DNA of 64,000 nt from Niebla homalea (lineage: Eukaryota > Ascomycota > Lecanoromycetes > Lecanorales > Ramalinaceae): the NCBI GenBank assembly GCA_019925105.1, contig JAHGAU010000017.1:1-64000 (forward strand), written 5' to 3'. The notes beneath the pieces were generated by a model. The model made no database searches, had not been told where the DNA came from, and was given only the letters and a program-made list of their open reading frames with translations. Positions 48,930-60,599 of the stretch are shown one piece after another (the stretch's first letter is position 1; each line of letters begins with the position of its first letter). The position numbers and the translations under genes were made by a program.

Positions 48930-49515
48930 TTACGCCTTAGGTCGCTTATATTCGCCCTTCTCAATCATATCATTGATCGTCCTTTCCGTAGTTAACATCG
49001 CCTCGACACCAGCAGGCGTGCCACAGTATACTGTTGCTTGCAGGATGGCTTCCCTAATTTCGATTTCCGTGAGGCCGTTGTTGATCGCACCACGGGTGTG
49101 CAATGCCAATTCCATCCACGCTTTCTGGGCAATGATTATACCAATGTCTACCGCATGGCCCAAGCGTTGATTAGCATGACATCGTGGGGAAGTCTGGGCA
49201 GGACAAGAATACTGTTTGGAAAAATTCAAAACGCTGCATTGATGCATGTGCTCCACTGTCTTGGTAACGAGGCCGGAAATGAGCCAAGAAATTTAACTCA
49301 CTCAGTAGACTGCGCTGCTTCCAATCCAGACCTGGCCGCCTCCAGATATTACCCCAAGCGTACTGGGTGATGAGCTCTTGTCCCGGCCGCGTGAATGGGC
49401 TGGCGTTGTTCCACGCGTTATCGACGTATTCATGGCCAAGGACGGCCCGGCGCACCTCCAGCCCCTTATCAAAGAGCTGGTCAAGATTATCGGTTTTGGA
49501 GGGTTCGCCGGACAT
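48930..49515 (-). CDS. Carboxymuconolactone decarboxylase (AhpD-like) family protein
   Basis: Exon 1 is 49,515-49,302 and exon 2 is 49,147-48,930. The 154-bp intron has a GTGAGT donor and TAG acceptor, and the joined frame is 143 residues, normal for the family. The splice restores the conserved core [29 protein letters not shown], which runs straight on into [25 protein letters not shown]. That is the gamma-carboxymuconolactone decarboxylase signature with the active-site YCG. An unspliced reading gives a false start inside the intron (MEHMHQC...). The protein is small and soluble. Homologues either decarboxylate protocatechuate-pathway intermediates or act as cofactor-free tailoring enzymes in fungal polyketide clusters. 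The location near a PKS favours the latter (inference). Confidence 0.88.
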
Positions 49516-50634
49516 GATGATTAGTATGATGATGTATGAAGAAGGATATCTGACGGGATATGGCCTGGTGACGAGATGAAAACGTGGCCGGAAGAATTTT
49601 GGTAGTTCTTAAGTAATGGAATTTAAAGCCGACTTCACGATGTCATTGTAGTACATTGGGTTTCCGATGCAATCTGGATTGATTTGTCCCAGGCTTGATG
49701 AGGTCCTTGTCTTAAGGCAGCACATAATCACTAAGGGTCTGTGCATAGTGGGTAATATTCAGATGTGATGTGCCGCTGACAACTTCGCTCGTAGGTACAA
49801 GTCAGGGTTGGCTCGTCACGTTAACGATGGTTCTGGTACATCGCACGGTGTTAGCCAGAATGGAGCCTCATGTCAGGCGATACCAACGGCCAATGAAATG
49901 CCCGCAGACCTCCCACGGGCCATCTTGGCCAGCAACAGCGTGCGCTCGTGGCGTCGAAACACTCCCCGGCGGATCGTGATCGTCACCTTCCAGGCCATCA
50001 TTCCGTGGTTTACCTTAACAAAGTCTCCGTGGAGCATAACAAGCAAGTCCTTGAAAAGCAATCTTTCGAGCCGCAAGCTGAGATGAGCTCAAGTCCGATT
50101 CGAAGTTCGGCGTATTTCCTAAGAAGCATCTTGGAAAAACGTGAGGAAGGCTGACGCTGTAGTCTTTCCATTATGTAAAAGTAAAGCTTATAGTCAAGGT
50201 ACATTAAGCGCATGAGCTTAGCTCATATTACTGAAGAATGACAATGTTGAGTCAGGGGTCTTTAGTACGGGAGTTGCATGACAGCTGCATTAGTACATCC
50301 AATCGTTGGATTGGAAAGTCCCCGAGCTCTACGTCTACGGGTACCTTCCACCACTAGGATCGGAAGCCTGAAGGATCTTTTCTCCAAAAGACGTGGGGAC
50401 GCTCACGGTCAGCCTTGGCTCGCTTGGATATCCTGGCAATAGTGGAGAGTGGTGGCGGTTTTGTCACTCGTACTCGGACATTCTTATAAGCTCTCACCAG
50501 TGTTTGAGGTGCTTCTACCACTGCAGTCAGTTACCGCAAGGTATGGGAGCTTCTTAGAGTATGGCTTTAGGCTCGCGACATACTGCGCTTGACTTTAATA
50601 CTGTGATAGTGGATCCCGGATTGTGCCGCTAGTG
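49516..50634. other. Intergenic, no gene seen
   Basis: Frames of fewer than 95 codons without motifs. The promoter of the decarboxylase-family gene lies at the left. Confidence 0.5.
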
Positions 50635-51705
50635 CTATTCAATATTGGCGCTGAGTGACCGAATCCTCTCCATTGCATCACTCTGCACCTCTTTTACGAT
50701 ATCGCCAGCATCTCTCACTCTATGAATGAGCCCCACTGAGGCGCCAGCATAGGTTGCAAGCCTTCCTTCGGGTCCCCAGCCATCGTCACCCATTTTCAGA
50801 GCCTCGTCATGGCGTGCTTTGAGTTCTTCAAAGGGACTGCCTGCCAGATGTTCCACGTGCGACTTATTGATGATGGTCCTGGGGCTGTATTGCTTTGGCC
50901 ATCCAAAGGTGCCCCTCAAGTGGTTGTAGAGCAACGTCCGCGTCGTCGACACGGCACCATCAGATGCACGAACAATTTCATTCTGATATCCGCGGCCAAT
51001 ACGTGCCTCAGTAGCCGCCAGGAATCGAGTCCCCATTGCCACACCTGAAGCTCCCATACACAGTGCCGCTGCAACGCCACGTCCGTCGGCCATGCCACCG
51101 GTGGCTAGCAAAGGGATTTGACTACTTGCCATTGCATCGGCAACTTCGGGAAACAATGTCATGATGCCCAGTCCATCCTCTGCCCGTCCGTGACCCCCTG
51201 CTTCCGCTCCCTGAACAACGACGACATCCGGTTTTTCCGAGCTTTTCAGGAGTTGTTTGGCCTCTTGTAAGGTGCCGATCTGAATCCAGATCTGGGTTTT
51301 GGGAGAAGCCTGACGGAGTCGGCGAGACCAGTCTTGAAACTCCTCTGGATTCTCTTTGGGTGCGTACAGCCAAGCTGCACAGGGTTTGAATCTATCAATG
51401 TGGGCGACAGCTTCGTTGATGTCATCTCCCCACAGCTGGTAGCCGACACCGACTGGGAGAAGAGAACGAGTGGAAGGAGAGGTGTTGGACACCGAGGAAG
51501 AGATGCGTGCTTTACTGACCATTGCTGATGCCTCTTCAAGATCGGCTTTCATGTGTTTGGTTTTGGCACCAGGCCCAATGTAGCCCAAGCCGCCTGCTCT
51601 CGAAACAGCGACAGCGAGTGCTGGTCCAGCATAAATGCGCATTGGCGCACTGACCATGAACGGGCGAGTTGCCCATGGATAGCGCGACAATAATTTGGCA
51701 GCCAT
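50635..51705 (-). CDS. Nitronate monooxygenase / 2-nitropropane dioxygenase family
   Basis: A single exon of 356 residues from Met 51,705. An upstream in-frame Met at 51,750 adds 15 residues, but MAAKLLSRYPW gives the usual N-terminus. The FMN-binding TIM barrel is complete: FMVSAPMRIYAGPALAVAVSRAGGLGYIG (strand 1), then VVVVQGAEAGGHGR with the conserved QGxEAGGH catalytic His motif. IPLLATGGMADGRGVAAALCMGASGVAMGTRFLA carries the phosphate-binding Gly-rich loops. It would oxidise alkyl nitronates (for example propionate 3-nitronate) to carbonyl compounds using FMN and O2. It may protect against nitro toxins, or serve as a flavin oxidoreductase in the neighbouring metabolite locus. Confidence 0.9.
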   Translation of the reverse strand: MAAKLLSRYPWATRPFMVSAPMRIYAGPALAVAVSRAGGLGYIGPGAKTKHMKADLEEASAMVSKARISSSVSNTSPSTRSLLPVGVGYQLWGDDINEAVAHIDRFKPCAAWLYAPKENPEEFQDWSRRLRQASPKTQIWIQIGTLQEAKQLLKSSEKPDVVVVQGAEAGGHGRAEDGLGIMTLFPEVADAMASSQIPLLATGGMADGRGVAAALCMGASGVAMGTRFLAATEARIGRGYQNEIVRASDGAVSTTRTLLYNHLRGTFGWPKQYSPRTIINKSHVEHLAGSPFEELKARHDEALKMGDDGWGPEGRLATYAGASVGLIHRVRDAGDIVKEVQSDAMERIRSLSANIE

Positions 51706-51750
51706 GGTAGTCAGGAAGAGAGGAAATTCAGTAGACAAATCGACAATCAA

Positions 51751-54168
51751 TCACCGCTTTTTTGGTAACGAGACCAAGTGGGCTGAGGATGATCCAATAC
51801 ATTGTGGATTGATCTTTGGTTTGCAGAAGAGCGTCCATCAGACAAATGTCTCCAAACACACCAGTCTCGTTTGATCATGGACAAAGGGACATAATGGCAA
51901 TCGTTCGAAAAGCAGAAGGGCAGAGTATGATAGGTCCGGCGATCCAATTTTGCGCGTTTAGGCTTTTTGATGTCTGATGATGGATGACGAATGCCAAGGA
52001 AGCCGCAGCCGAGAGAAGCCACCAATCAGTGAGTCTGGAACTTACCTTAGTTTGACCGCCGCCGTCTTGTTCTTCCCGAGGGCTCTTGCTCCTTTTCCTT
52101 CACTGAATCTATCAAGAATACAACGGCCTTGCCACGATAGTGAGCGCGTTTGATCGGGCTACAACGTTCATTTACCCGTCACTTGGATCCACCTATGCTA
52201 TGCGAAGCTGGAATTATCCCATATGACATGGAGCGGGAGCAAGAGCAAGGCGAGTCATGGTTCAAGCAAGGCAAGCAAGGCAAGCAAGGCGACCAAGGCG
52301 ACCAAGGCAACCAAGGCAACCGAGGCAACCTTGCTAGATCTAGGAATTTCAGCGAAACCATCAGAGACAATGGTACTTCTTTTCTATAGCCTTCACTTGC
52401 CGACTTCATCCAGCCGATTGTGTCCACCAATTGCAACAGCCATGGTATAAGAATGAGAGTATAAAAGCATGGGGTATACTATATGGGAACAGAGAGTTAG
52501 TGCTGAAGAGATGGGTCCCACAATGAACGCACTGGCGAGGACTAGGCACCTTCCATCCCCTCGCGTGGTGCTCCGTGCTCGCCACAGATTGCGTCGAGTT
52601 GGACTACCGACTGGTCCGGCGTGTGGGAGAAAGCTTGGCCTCAAGATCAACCCTGAACAGACGTTCAGACGGTATACACTGTGACCGAGATGGTGAAACT
52701 TGCTTTACCCCTGTAGAGCTTTTGCTGGCCGCCTTGAGAAAGGGACATAATCATGCACGAAAATCATTCATGAGCTATCCTGCATGGCACGGGATTGCCA
52801 AAGCGAGTTTCCATCCTTTCTGCGTCCTTGTTTCCATAGGTTCGCGCTCGTGACTCCCAATACTTGACAAGGACATGCAAGCCCCAGGTAGTGTTGTTGC
52901 TGGCTTCAATGCGGAGACAATGGGAAAGACATGTTGCAGCATGCGGGTTTGGCTACATCATTATAAAGAGTACGGCATCAGAGAATCATTTACTGTGACG
53001 TCTTTGATACTCATCAGCAAGTGAGACTGACTGATCCACGCCCAAAACAGATTGAGCGCTGTAGATGTTTTGTTGCATGGAGTGATAAGAGCGTGTGCGC
53101 ACTACAATGGATTGACATCGATGGATCCGCGAATGCGGGAGTAATTGATGAGATATCTCTCCTGGGTGTATCATAAATCTGGGCATGCGAAGCGGCTGCA
53201 GTCGATGAGGGGTTCAGCATGCAAAAATATCGCAAACGGTACACGTGTTATGTGATTCATGCAAGGTCGTTCTTCGGAAATTTATCACCATATGTATGCG
53301 GTATGCAAGGACCTGCAGGTCAGCAAGCCTGCAACGTAACCACGCATTTCTTGAGCCTCTTTTCATGAACGGATCACCATTTACACGAACATTCATGACC
53401 ATGTACGGATGGTGGGGTCAAACATGAAGTGCCTAATGCATCCTGGCCAAACTTCTGGTCATTATTCGAAGGAGCGTTTGAAGGCCAGTACTCGGGCAAC
53501 TTAAGAAAGCGCCCATTAAGGGTCTGCTTGCGGAGAATTACCGACCCTGTGGCTCCAATGATTTCCCACGCTGGATGGATGGGTCCCGAGGGCCCACATG
53601 GCATGTAATAATGTTACTAATGGTTTGAGATGCAAGGGCATGATTAGTCGAATTCTCCCACGTGTGCTTGCCGAGACCATACGAAGGTGTTGAAACAAAT
53701 GATGGTCGATGACTCCTTCCATTATTCCGGATCATCAAACAAGCTCAGCATCCACTCGATACCGCGAAAGAGCGGAAAGAAGCGACGCAAGAGGAAAGGT
53801 AAGTGTTCGCTGATGTAGGGACGGGCACCATCTGGACACCATAAGCTTATTGCACACCTGTCGGGCCGGACTGATGACTTCATTCATCCATCCATCCAGC
53901 CCATCCATCCAATCTCTCCGTTGCCCACTCACGGTAGAAGTTCGGGCAAAAAGTGGGCAATGACCTTTTTATACCCACCCTCAGCCTTTTGGAAAGAAAT
54001 TTCTCGACCAAGGAAGCTACCACAACCACAAATGATCGGCCGTTCTGAGACTGTTTCCTCGTAATCGAGAAACCTCATAGCTGCAACCACCTTAGAGTGA
54101 GCCAGATAACGTCCTTTAAGCCGATAGTCACGAAAAGAAGACCCAGTTCATAGATCAGCCGTGCCACT
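51751..54168. other. Long intergenic region with a 9-bp minisatellite
   Basis: No convincing gene. It contains a minisatellite at 52,262-52,332 (listed separately) and a CATC-rich patch at 53,880-53,905. The last 150 bp are the MFS gene promoter and 5' UTR. Confidence 0.45.
52262..52332. repeat. 9-bp minisatellite (AAGCAAGGC / GACCAAGGC)
   Basis: About eight tandem 9-bp units drift from CAAGCAAGG to GACCAAGGC to AACCAAGGC and AACCGAGGC. In one plus-strand frame they encode a collagen-like Gly-X-Gln repeat, but the surrounding frame has no other sign of being a gene. Confidence 0.8.
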
Positions 54169-55824
54169 ATGGATGAGAAACTGTCAATGGGAATGGGTAG
54201 ACCCATTCCACCACCACTTCCAGACCCCGAGGAGTATTCGGTCGAGTTCGATAGTACAGATGATCCAGAGCACCCCATGAACTGGGGGACCTCCATCAAG
54301 TATGTTCAATAGCGATTTCAAACCCGGAAAACGGAAGGCTGATCTCTCAAATCCAGACTCTTCACCTCCGTGCTCGTCTGCAGCGGGACTCTGATCGTCT
54401 CCTTCACCAGCGCCATCTTCGCGCCCGGGATCGACGGCGCCAGCAAAAACTTTGGCGTCTCATCAGAGGTCGGATCGTTGGGAACGACCCTCTACGTCCT
54501 CGGCTTTGCATCCGGTCCCATGATCTGGGCTCCCTGGTCGGAGCTGCGAGGGCGGAAATGGCCACTGACCATCTCCATGCTGATCGGTGGCATCTTCACC
54601 ATCGCATCTGCCGTTGCCAAGGACATTCAAACATTGATCATCTGTCGTTTCTTCGCCGGCCTGTGTGGCGCGAGTCAGCTGACAGTGGTGCCCGGCGTGC
54701 TGGCAGATATTTATGACAATACCTATCGGGGCGTGGCCATCACGCTGTATGCTCTGACCGTCTTTGTTGGCCCATTCGGCGCTCCCTTCGTTGGCGGGTT
54801 CATCGCGACCAGCGACTTGGGCTGGCGATGGACTCTGTACATCCCCTCGTTTCTGAGCTTTGCGAACGGTGGCATTTCCTTCGTCTTCCTGAGTGAGACA
54901 TATGCGCCAATCATTCTCATCGAAAAGGCGACTCTGCTCCGCCGGCAGACGGGGAGCTGGGCTATTCACGCCAGGCATGATCGTATCGAGGTGGATCCCA
55001 AGGAATTAATCGACAAGTATTTCACCAGGCCGTTGAAGATGTTGGTCACGGAGCCTATCATCTTCCTGGTGTCACTGTACATGTCCTTCATCTATGGACT
55101 GGTGTACTGTCTGCTGGAGGGCTACCCTTACGTCTTCGAGGAGATCTATGGCTTTAATCCAGGTGTCGCGGGCCTTCCCATGATTGGTCTCATCATTGGC
55201 CAAGTGATTGGGGTCTGCTATGTAATTTCAGAACAGCCAAGCTATGTGAAGAAGCTGAAGCAAAATGACAATGTGCCTATCCCTGAATGGCGTCTGGTCC
55301 CGACCCTTCTCGGCGCGCCAATATTCGCAATTGGCATTTTCTGGTGAGTGATCAATCGAACTCCTATTGACGTACTAGCCGGAACTTTGAGGCTGACAGT
55401 TCTCTCTCGGACAATAGGTTCGGCTGGACTGGCTTCAAATCGGACATCCACTGGGCCGCCCCCACCGTCGCCGGAATATTTATCGGCTTCGGGGTCCTCT
55501 GCGTCTTTCTCCCCTGCTTCAATTATCTCGTTGACTCGTACCTCCCGCTGTAAGCCGCGCCCTCATGCTCATCCAACTTGCACTTCCCCCGTGAGCAATC
55601 CTTGACTTACGAATAACAGCGCGGCATCCACTGTCGCTGCCAACATTATCCTCCGTTCCTCCGTCGCCGCCGGGTTCCCGCTCTTCTCCAAACAAATGTT
55701 CAAGAACATGGGCGTGCAATGGGCTTGCACTCTATTGGGGTGTTTGGCTGTGGTAATGATACCGATCCCCCTGGCATTCAGGGTGTATGGTCCGTGGTTG
55801 AGGAGGAAGAGCAAGCTTCTTTGA
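54169..55824 (+). CDS. MFS multidrug-type transporter (DHA1-like)
   Basis: Four exons (54,169-54,299; 54,357-55,343; 55,418-55,549; 55,620-55,824) join exactly in frame to 484 residues. The cytosolic N-terminus contains DPEHPMNWGTSIK, the usual lead-in of fungal drug:H+ antiporters. About 12 membrane helices follow, with the motif A-like ELRGRKWPLTISMLIGG after TM2. Motif C-like GFIATSDLGWRW and PFVGGFI stretches are present, as is the conserved FLSETYAPIIL with its central cytoplasmic loop. It is expected in the plasma membrane exporting toxic or endogenous small molecules. Its place between the nitronate monooxygenase and the P450/PKS pair suits an export pump for the cluster product (inference). 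Confidence 0.9.
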
Positions 55825-58800
55825 TTGGTACAAAAGCCCAATGCTAGGATCGAAGAGGGAGGCAAGCACATTTCGAGGGAGGCACTGGCGTAAGACCCCA
55901 TGAAGCCACTGTGACGAAGACATCACAGGCCATATACTCATCTCGATGACAGATGATCAAGGACCCGCACCCTCAATTGCACATCGTGAATGTCCGAACT
56001 GGCACAAGACCCTCTCGCTCCCTAGTGGATACGGATGATACGATGGTACGATGGTACGATCACGCGTCGATAACAGACTGGTGTGGAAAGGGCGAAGCAT
56101 CAGCGCCACCAACCAAGAGTCTTCATACAGAGCCGAACGGAAGCAAGACTCGACGTGTGAAAAACCGCACACAAATCAAAGACCGAAGGCACCACCACCG
56201 GTACCATGGTCTCATCCCTGCACGTGCTAGATTGGATCTGTCAGGCAGAGTTATCACCGCCAACATCGCTTCTATTGAAGCCCACCGTCTCCTCAGCCCC
56301 TATTTCAGTCCGCTCGCTTTTAGATCCCAATGCGGATCCCCTGCTTTCGGATCTCGACGAGTTGAATGATGGTCGTTCACAGCACGATCCGTGGACTTTC
56401 GGGAAGCAGCGGCATTTGCAAAAGGTAGGGGCTGAGATGGTACTCGGAGCGCTTGCTGCTCAGAATTGGTCGTGCTGACGGATCCTCCTGTGGTGGTGTT
56501 TGGTCGAGTTCTGGGCTTAGTGCGAGCGGTAGAGTTTCTCGCAGATTGCTCCCGTTGAAGCTCGTGATACTACTCGTTCAAGGGCGCGAGGAAAGTAGGT
56601 CTTGGATGCAGTCGTTGCCATGGCATTGAGGTGGTGCGACGTGGACATAAGAGGCACCAACCCCGTCGATCAGAGCTGAAGGAGCCACTGTCGAGAAAGG
56701 TCATCGCATCCTAGGTCTCGAGTGGGTTTGTGCCCTGCTAGGCTATTTGGGTTCCGCCGTAAATATAACTTCGCGTTCCGGGCGTTTGGGCTGTGGTTGA
56801 GCGGAAGGGCAGACTGGTTCGAGGAATAAAAAGGTCTATCGCGAGATGAATGATCCTGACCCAGTCTCCCAAATCATCGCTATAAGCCTATCGAAGCATG
56901 AATGAGAAATTCTCTCACAGCGCACTCCGCGAACACTGCCCTTTTGCCTTGACACAGATCCTCAACCCCCTTTCCGTAGAACTCCAAGCATCTCGGGATT
57001 CTCCTGATCCTCACTTGACACCAAGCTATCTCAAGCATCATCCAAGGCTCGCATGCCTCCCGACTCTCGTCTTTCAGCTCTGCTTCTTCCTTCCTTCTCA
57101 ATTCCAGCAAGCCCTTCATCTCGTTCCCCTTGCCCATCCCCCAGAACAACCAATCTCCGTTTGAAACCGCAGCACGAGGCGCGAGCTTCTTAGGTTCACC
57201 ATTCTTCATCAACAGAGCTTTCTCCCCTGCATCAACACTCTCTTTCTCGGCAGCGTGTTTTTTTTTGGTGACCATGCTTTGCCGTAGTCGTAAGTGTTGT
57301 AAAGATTGGTGTGGTTTGAGGTGGACAGCGAGGAGTCTGCGTAGGAAGACCAGGATGACCTTGACCAGGTTGGGAGTTTGCACTTAGGCGGGCCAGCTGA
57401 TGTGAAAGGTACGCTGAGGGTTTGGGTCAGCAACACGTGTCAGGAGGGCGGGATGTTATGGGTGGGAATAGAGAATGTTCGGTGATAATAGGTGGAGCGA
57501 GTTCCTCGGCTCACCGCGTATGTGTGACTTTATCTTCGTCTTCAAAAGACGCTGATTTGCTCTGACCGCAATGCCCCGATAAATCAAGCTTATTTCGCAT
57601 CACACGTTGATTTGTTGTGATTTGGTTTACGGACAAATTCTGCAGCCTCTTCGGACTCTCGTTTTGTATCAAGGCTGAACGGGCCTAAGTAATAGCTCTC
57701 AATGAACATGCAGGTCATTTCGATCGAGTGAAACTCGTTCTATTTCATTCTGCGAATAGGTAATGCGCGTGGATGTCGCCACAAAGCTTTTTATAGGTCT
57801 CGCCCCGTAACTGATTACTTTCTATGCTCTCTTCTGATGGTGTAACTCTGCCCAGACTTCAATATTCTCCAATGGATAATCTCGTCTCACTTGCCACGTC
57901 TTTACGCCCCTGTTCCGTACGGAATCATGTATAGAAGCAGGTGGGTTCAGTAGGCACGAAGTGCCAAACATCAGTCATTAGCCTTCCCCGCAGACTATCT
58001 GTAGTCTTCTTGGCTGGGCACAAGGCACACGGAATTGTCTCGCCCGGCGACTCTTGGGGGTAGATTTACTCCCCATACTAAGAGGCGCAGGGTTCAACGC
58101 CTGATGAAACCAAACTTTCACCGTTTTACTTTGGGATTGCGGAAGAGGATTTTGGGATCTCGAACAATTCGAAAGTAGAATAAGAGACTGCCTCTTTAAA
58201 GGTAGCGACGCAGGCTCAGCCTTCAGGCGTGCCGAAGTTGACTGGTCATTGACCAGACACAATCTCCGTCAGCACAGCACCGTCATCGACATATGTTCTC
58301 CTTGAGGCAGGCCCTGACTATGACGGGGACTCTAAATGAGGAGTATAGAGAGACAGAGAGGAAGAGAGAAGAGCCAAGCCTTGAGATGGTGACTTGTGAC
58401 TTCTTGGCGCCCTCACTGCCCTTCCCCGGACTCCGGGCTTGGCAACCTTGGCGCTCTTTCGGCTTCGACATTCTTCTCTCGACGTATCATAATTAAATTC
58501 TTAATTCCTTCAGCTCCTCTTCCTTGCTCACTTCCTCACCATCATCGAACTGTAACACAAACCTGAACCATCTTGGACTTCGCCTGGCTGTGGTGATAAT
58601 GCCATCTAGTGCTACTGATGCCAGAAGCAGAGCCGTGCGGCCCCATGGCTTTTCGAGAGTTGATGCTCGCTCAAGGAGACATAGAACTATCGCGAAGGAC
58701 CAAGGACTTCAACCCTCGTGTCACTTCCTTCCAGATTGATTAGAAGGATCCAAAAGGATACCCTCGTTTTAAGAGCACATTGCCAATTCCACATATCATG

Positions 58801-59238
58801 GCACCGTCATCATAATTCCGAGCGACTGGCTGGGTCCTTTTGCCTTTCACATCGCCAGTTGCGATGGCTCATGATGCTATACTTCGTCACGCAGCCCCTC
58901 TTCCTCCATCCTCTGATCTCCCAGTCCTCGGCGATAATCCCATCTTGAGTTTCCATTTGCGTAAGAGGGCTGTCTCCGTCGTTGGCAGCTGAAGGCTGGA
59001 CAGAACTTCGATGGCTTACGATATGCTTGCAATATTTAGTCTTTCAATGCCTGCCTTATGTTCTCTCTCGTGCTGTGGCTTAATCATAAGCAACGTCCGC
59101 AGCCTAATCTTCCTCTACTTCTCCCCCTTTCGTGAACCCAATCTCCGTGTATGATAACGTTTGGGACTTGGACAGTCTTTATTAATAGAATGACCAGAGC
59201 GATGCCCGACTCGATACATCTAATGCCACAGAACAGAC
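55825..59238. other. Long intergenic region, no convincing gene
   Basis: A minus-strand frame at 57,383-56,880 (167 codons) has a charged stretch of protein-like composition (KKKHAAEKESVDAGEKALL), but no start context, domain or splice partner. I leave it uncalled. A 13-bp palindrome CCCGGACTCCGGG (58,426-58,438), containing the CGG-N3-CCG word seen in the P450/PKS promoter, lies about 0.8 kb upstream of the next (decayed) gene. Confidence 0.45.
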
Positions 59239-60450
59239 ATGCCCTTCGGCTTCGATCCATCTCCCGGAGATGGTCCTCCTACACAAGCATCTAATCTCTC
59301 ACCCTCTCACACTGTTTCGGCGCCATCCTTTGACGATGCCAACCTCACATGGGTAACCAATCGAACGCTCTGGATGGGTATAGACAAGAGCGTGGACAAG
59401 AACGTGGACTATGGGACGCACGCTGCCCTTTTCCGCATGTATGCTCTCCTTCATCAATCTGCCACAAGACTCATCGGGTCCAGGCAGCGATGCGTCGTGC
59501 GCGCCGTCTCTGGATCAGCAATGTCAGGAGGATCTGGTGAACCTGGCAGAATCGACCGCGAGGAACATTAGGCGGCCGTTCAATCGGAGTCCTCGTGGCA
59601 TCGATGACAACTACAACGCTGCCAGAACCGAGGATGCTGTGTTCGCAGTAAACGACCTGTGCTTTGCACTCGGCGATGCACGCCATACCGCTTCACCAGA
59701 CCCATGCCAGTCGAGGACAAATACGGCCAGCTTCCGTGTTGATGTTCGTATGCGTACGTTATCCGTCGCTCGCACATCATTCTCGCTCAGGTGGCATTCG
59801 CGTTGTAAGAATATCAGCTGACGTCCATCAAGCACTCACAGGTCCCTCATCGCCCGCCCTCTACGCCTGCAACGGCTCCCCCCACCTGACTTCTACAGTG
59901 ACGCTTTCACTGGCGACCCACCCTTCAGAACATTACCTCTCCTCAACAGCTCCATAAGTCTCAACGGCAAGCCCATTGGCCAGACTGATCAGGCCGACGG
60001 AACCTCCTTCACCTCACTACTCAGAAAGACCGGACATACAATAGAAGGATCAATTACAATGATATAGTCAGCAAAGAAGTCGCCATCATGCGCGTGTACA
60101 TCCCGCCTGTCGGGAGAGGTAACATCAGTGACCTTGCTGGTCGCATTGCTGACCCTGCAGCCTACATGAACTCCTTGAGAGCTGGGGAAGCGAAAACGGC
60201 GGCGCTGGCGGACTTGTTGAATGACAGACAGAGCGGCGCACCTGGAATCAGAGAGTTGGCGTAGCACGTCAGTGGGATTATACAGGCTGTTGACTATAGT
60301 GGGCCGGATAATATGGAATGGTGGCTTGGCCTGATAGGCGCTTTGACGAAGAGAACAAGCGCCAGAAAATTAAACAAGGAGGTCAAGCCGGGCAAACATC
60401 AAGGCAACGGACATGATGACTCAGAGGGCACCAAGATTGGCCTCGGGCAG
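59239..60450 (+). pseudogene. Decayed gene of unknown family
   Basis: Protein-like stretches follow one another on the plus strand but in different frames: MPFGFDPSPGDGPP then NLTWVTNRTLWMGIDKSVDKNVDYGTHAALF; then DLVNLAESTARNIRRPFN; then FTRPMPVEDKYGQLP; then PDFYSDAFTGDPPFRTLPLLN, SISLNGKPIGQTDQADGTSFTSLLR; then VAIMRVYIPPVGRGNISDLAGRI and PDNMEWWLGLIGALTKR. The joins do not coincide with acceptable introns and stops separate them, so the gene appears broken by indels. I cannot assign a family. It lies tail-to-tail with the P450. Confidence 0.45.
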
Positions 60451-60599
60451 TAAATTGCTATTGAGAATGACCGTAAGTGAGAAGCCGATAAATACGCCAC
60501 AAAGAAGACGATGCTTCATGATCCACCCCCGTCCCAGACCTAGTCTACACTGTATCCTTTCCTTAATTTCCGGTCAAACGAATGTCACGATGAACGCTG

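Noticed and set aside
48930..49256. Start of the decarboxylase-like gene at 49,256
   Set aside because: That Met is inside the intron; splicing 49,302 to 49,147 restores the conserved core.
52150..52389. Collagen-like Gly-X-Gln open frame
   Set aside because: Explained by a 9-bp minisatellite; flanking sequence lacks coding character.
56880..57383. Minus-strand open frame of 167 codons with a charged central segment
   Set aside because: No domain, no credible start or introns; not enough to call a gene.
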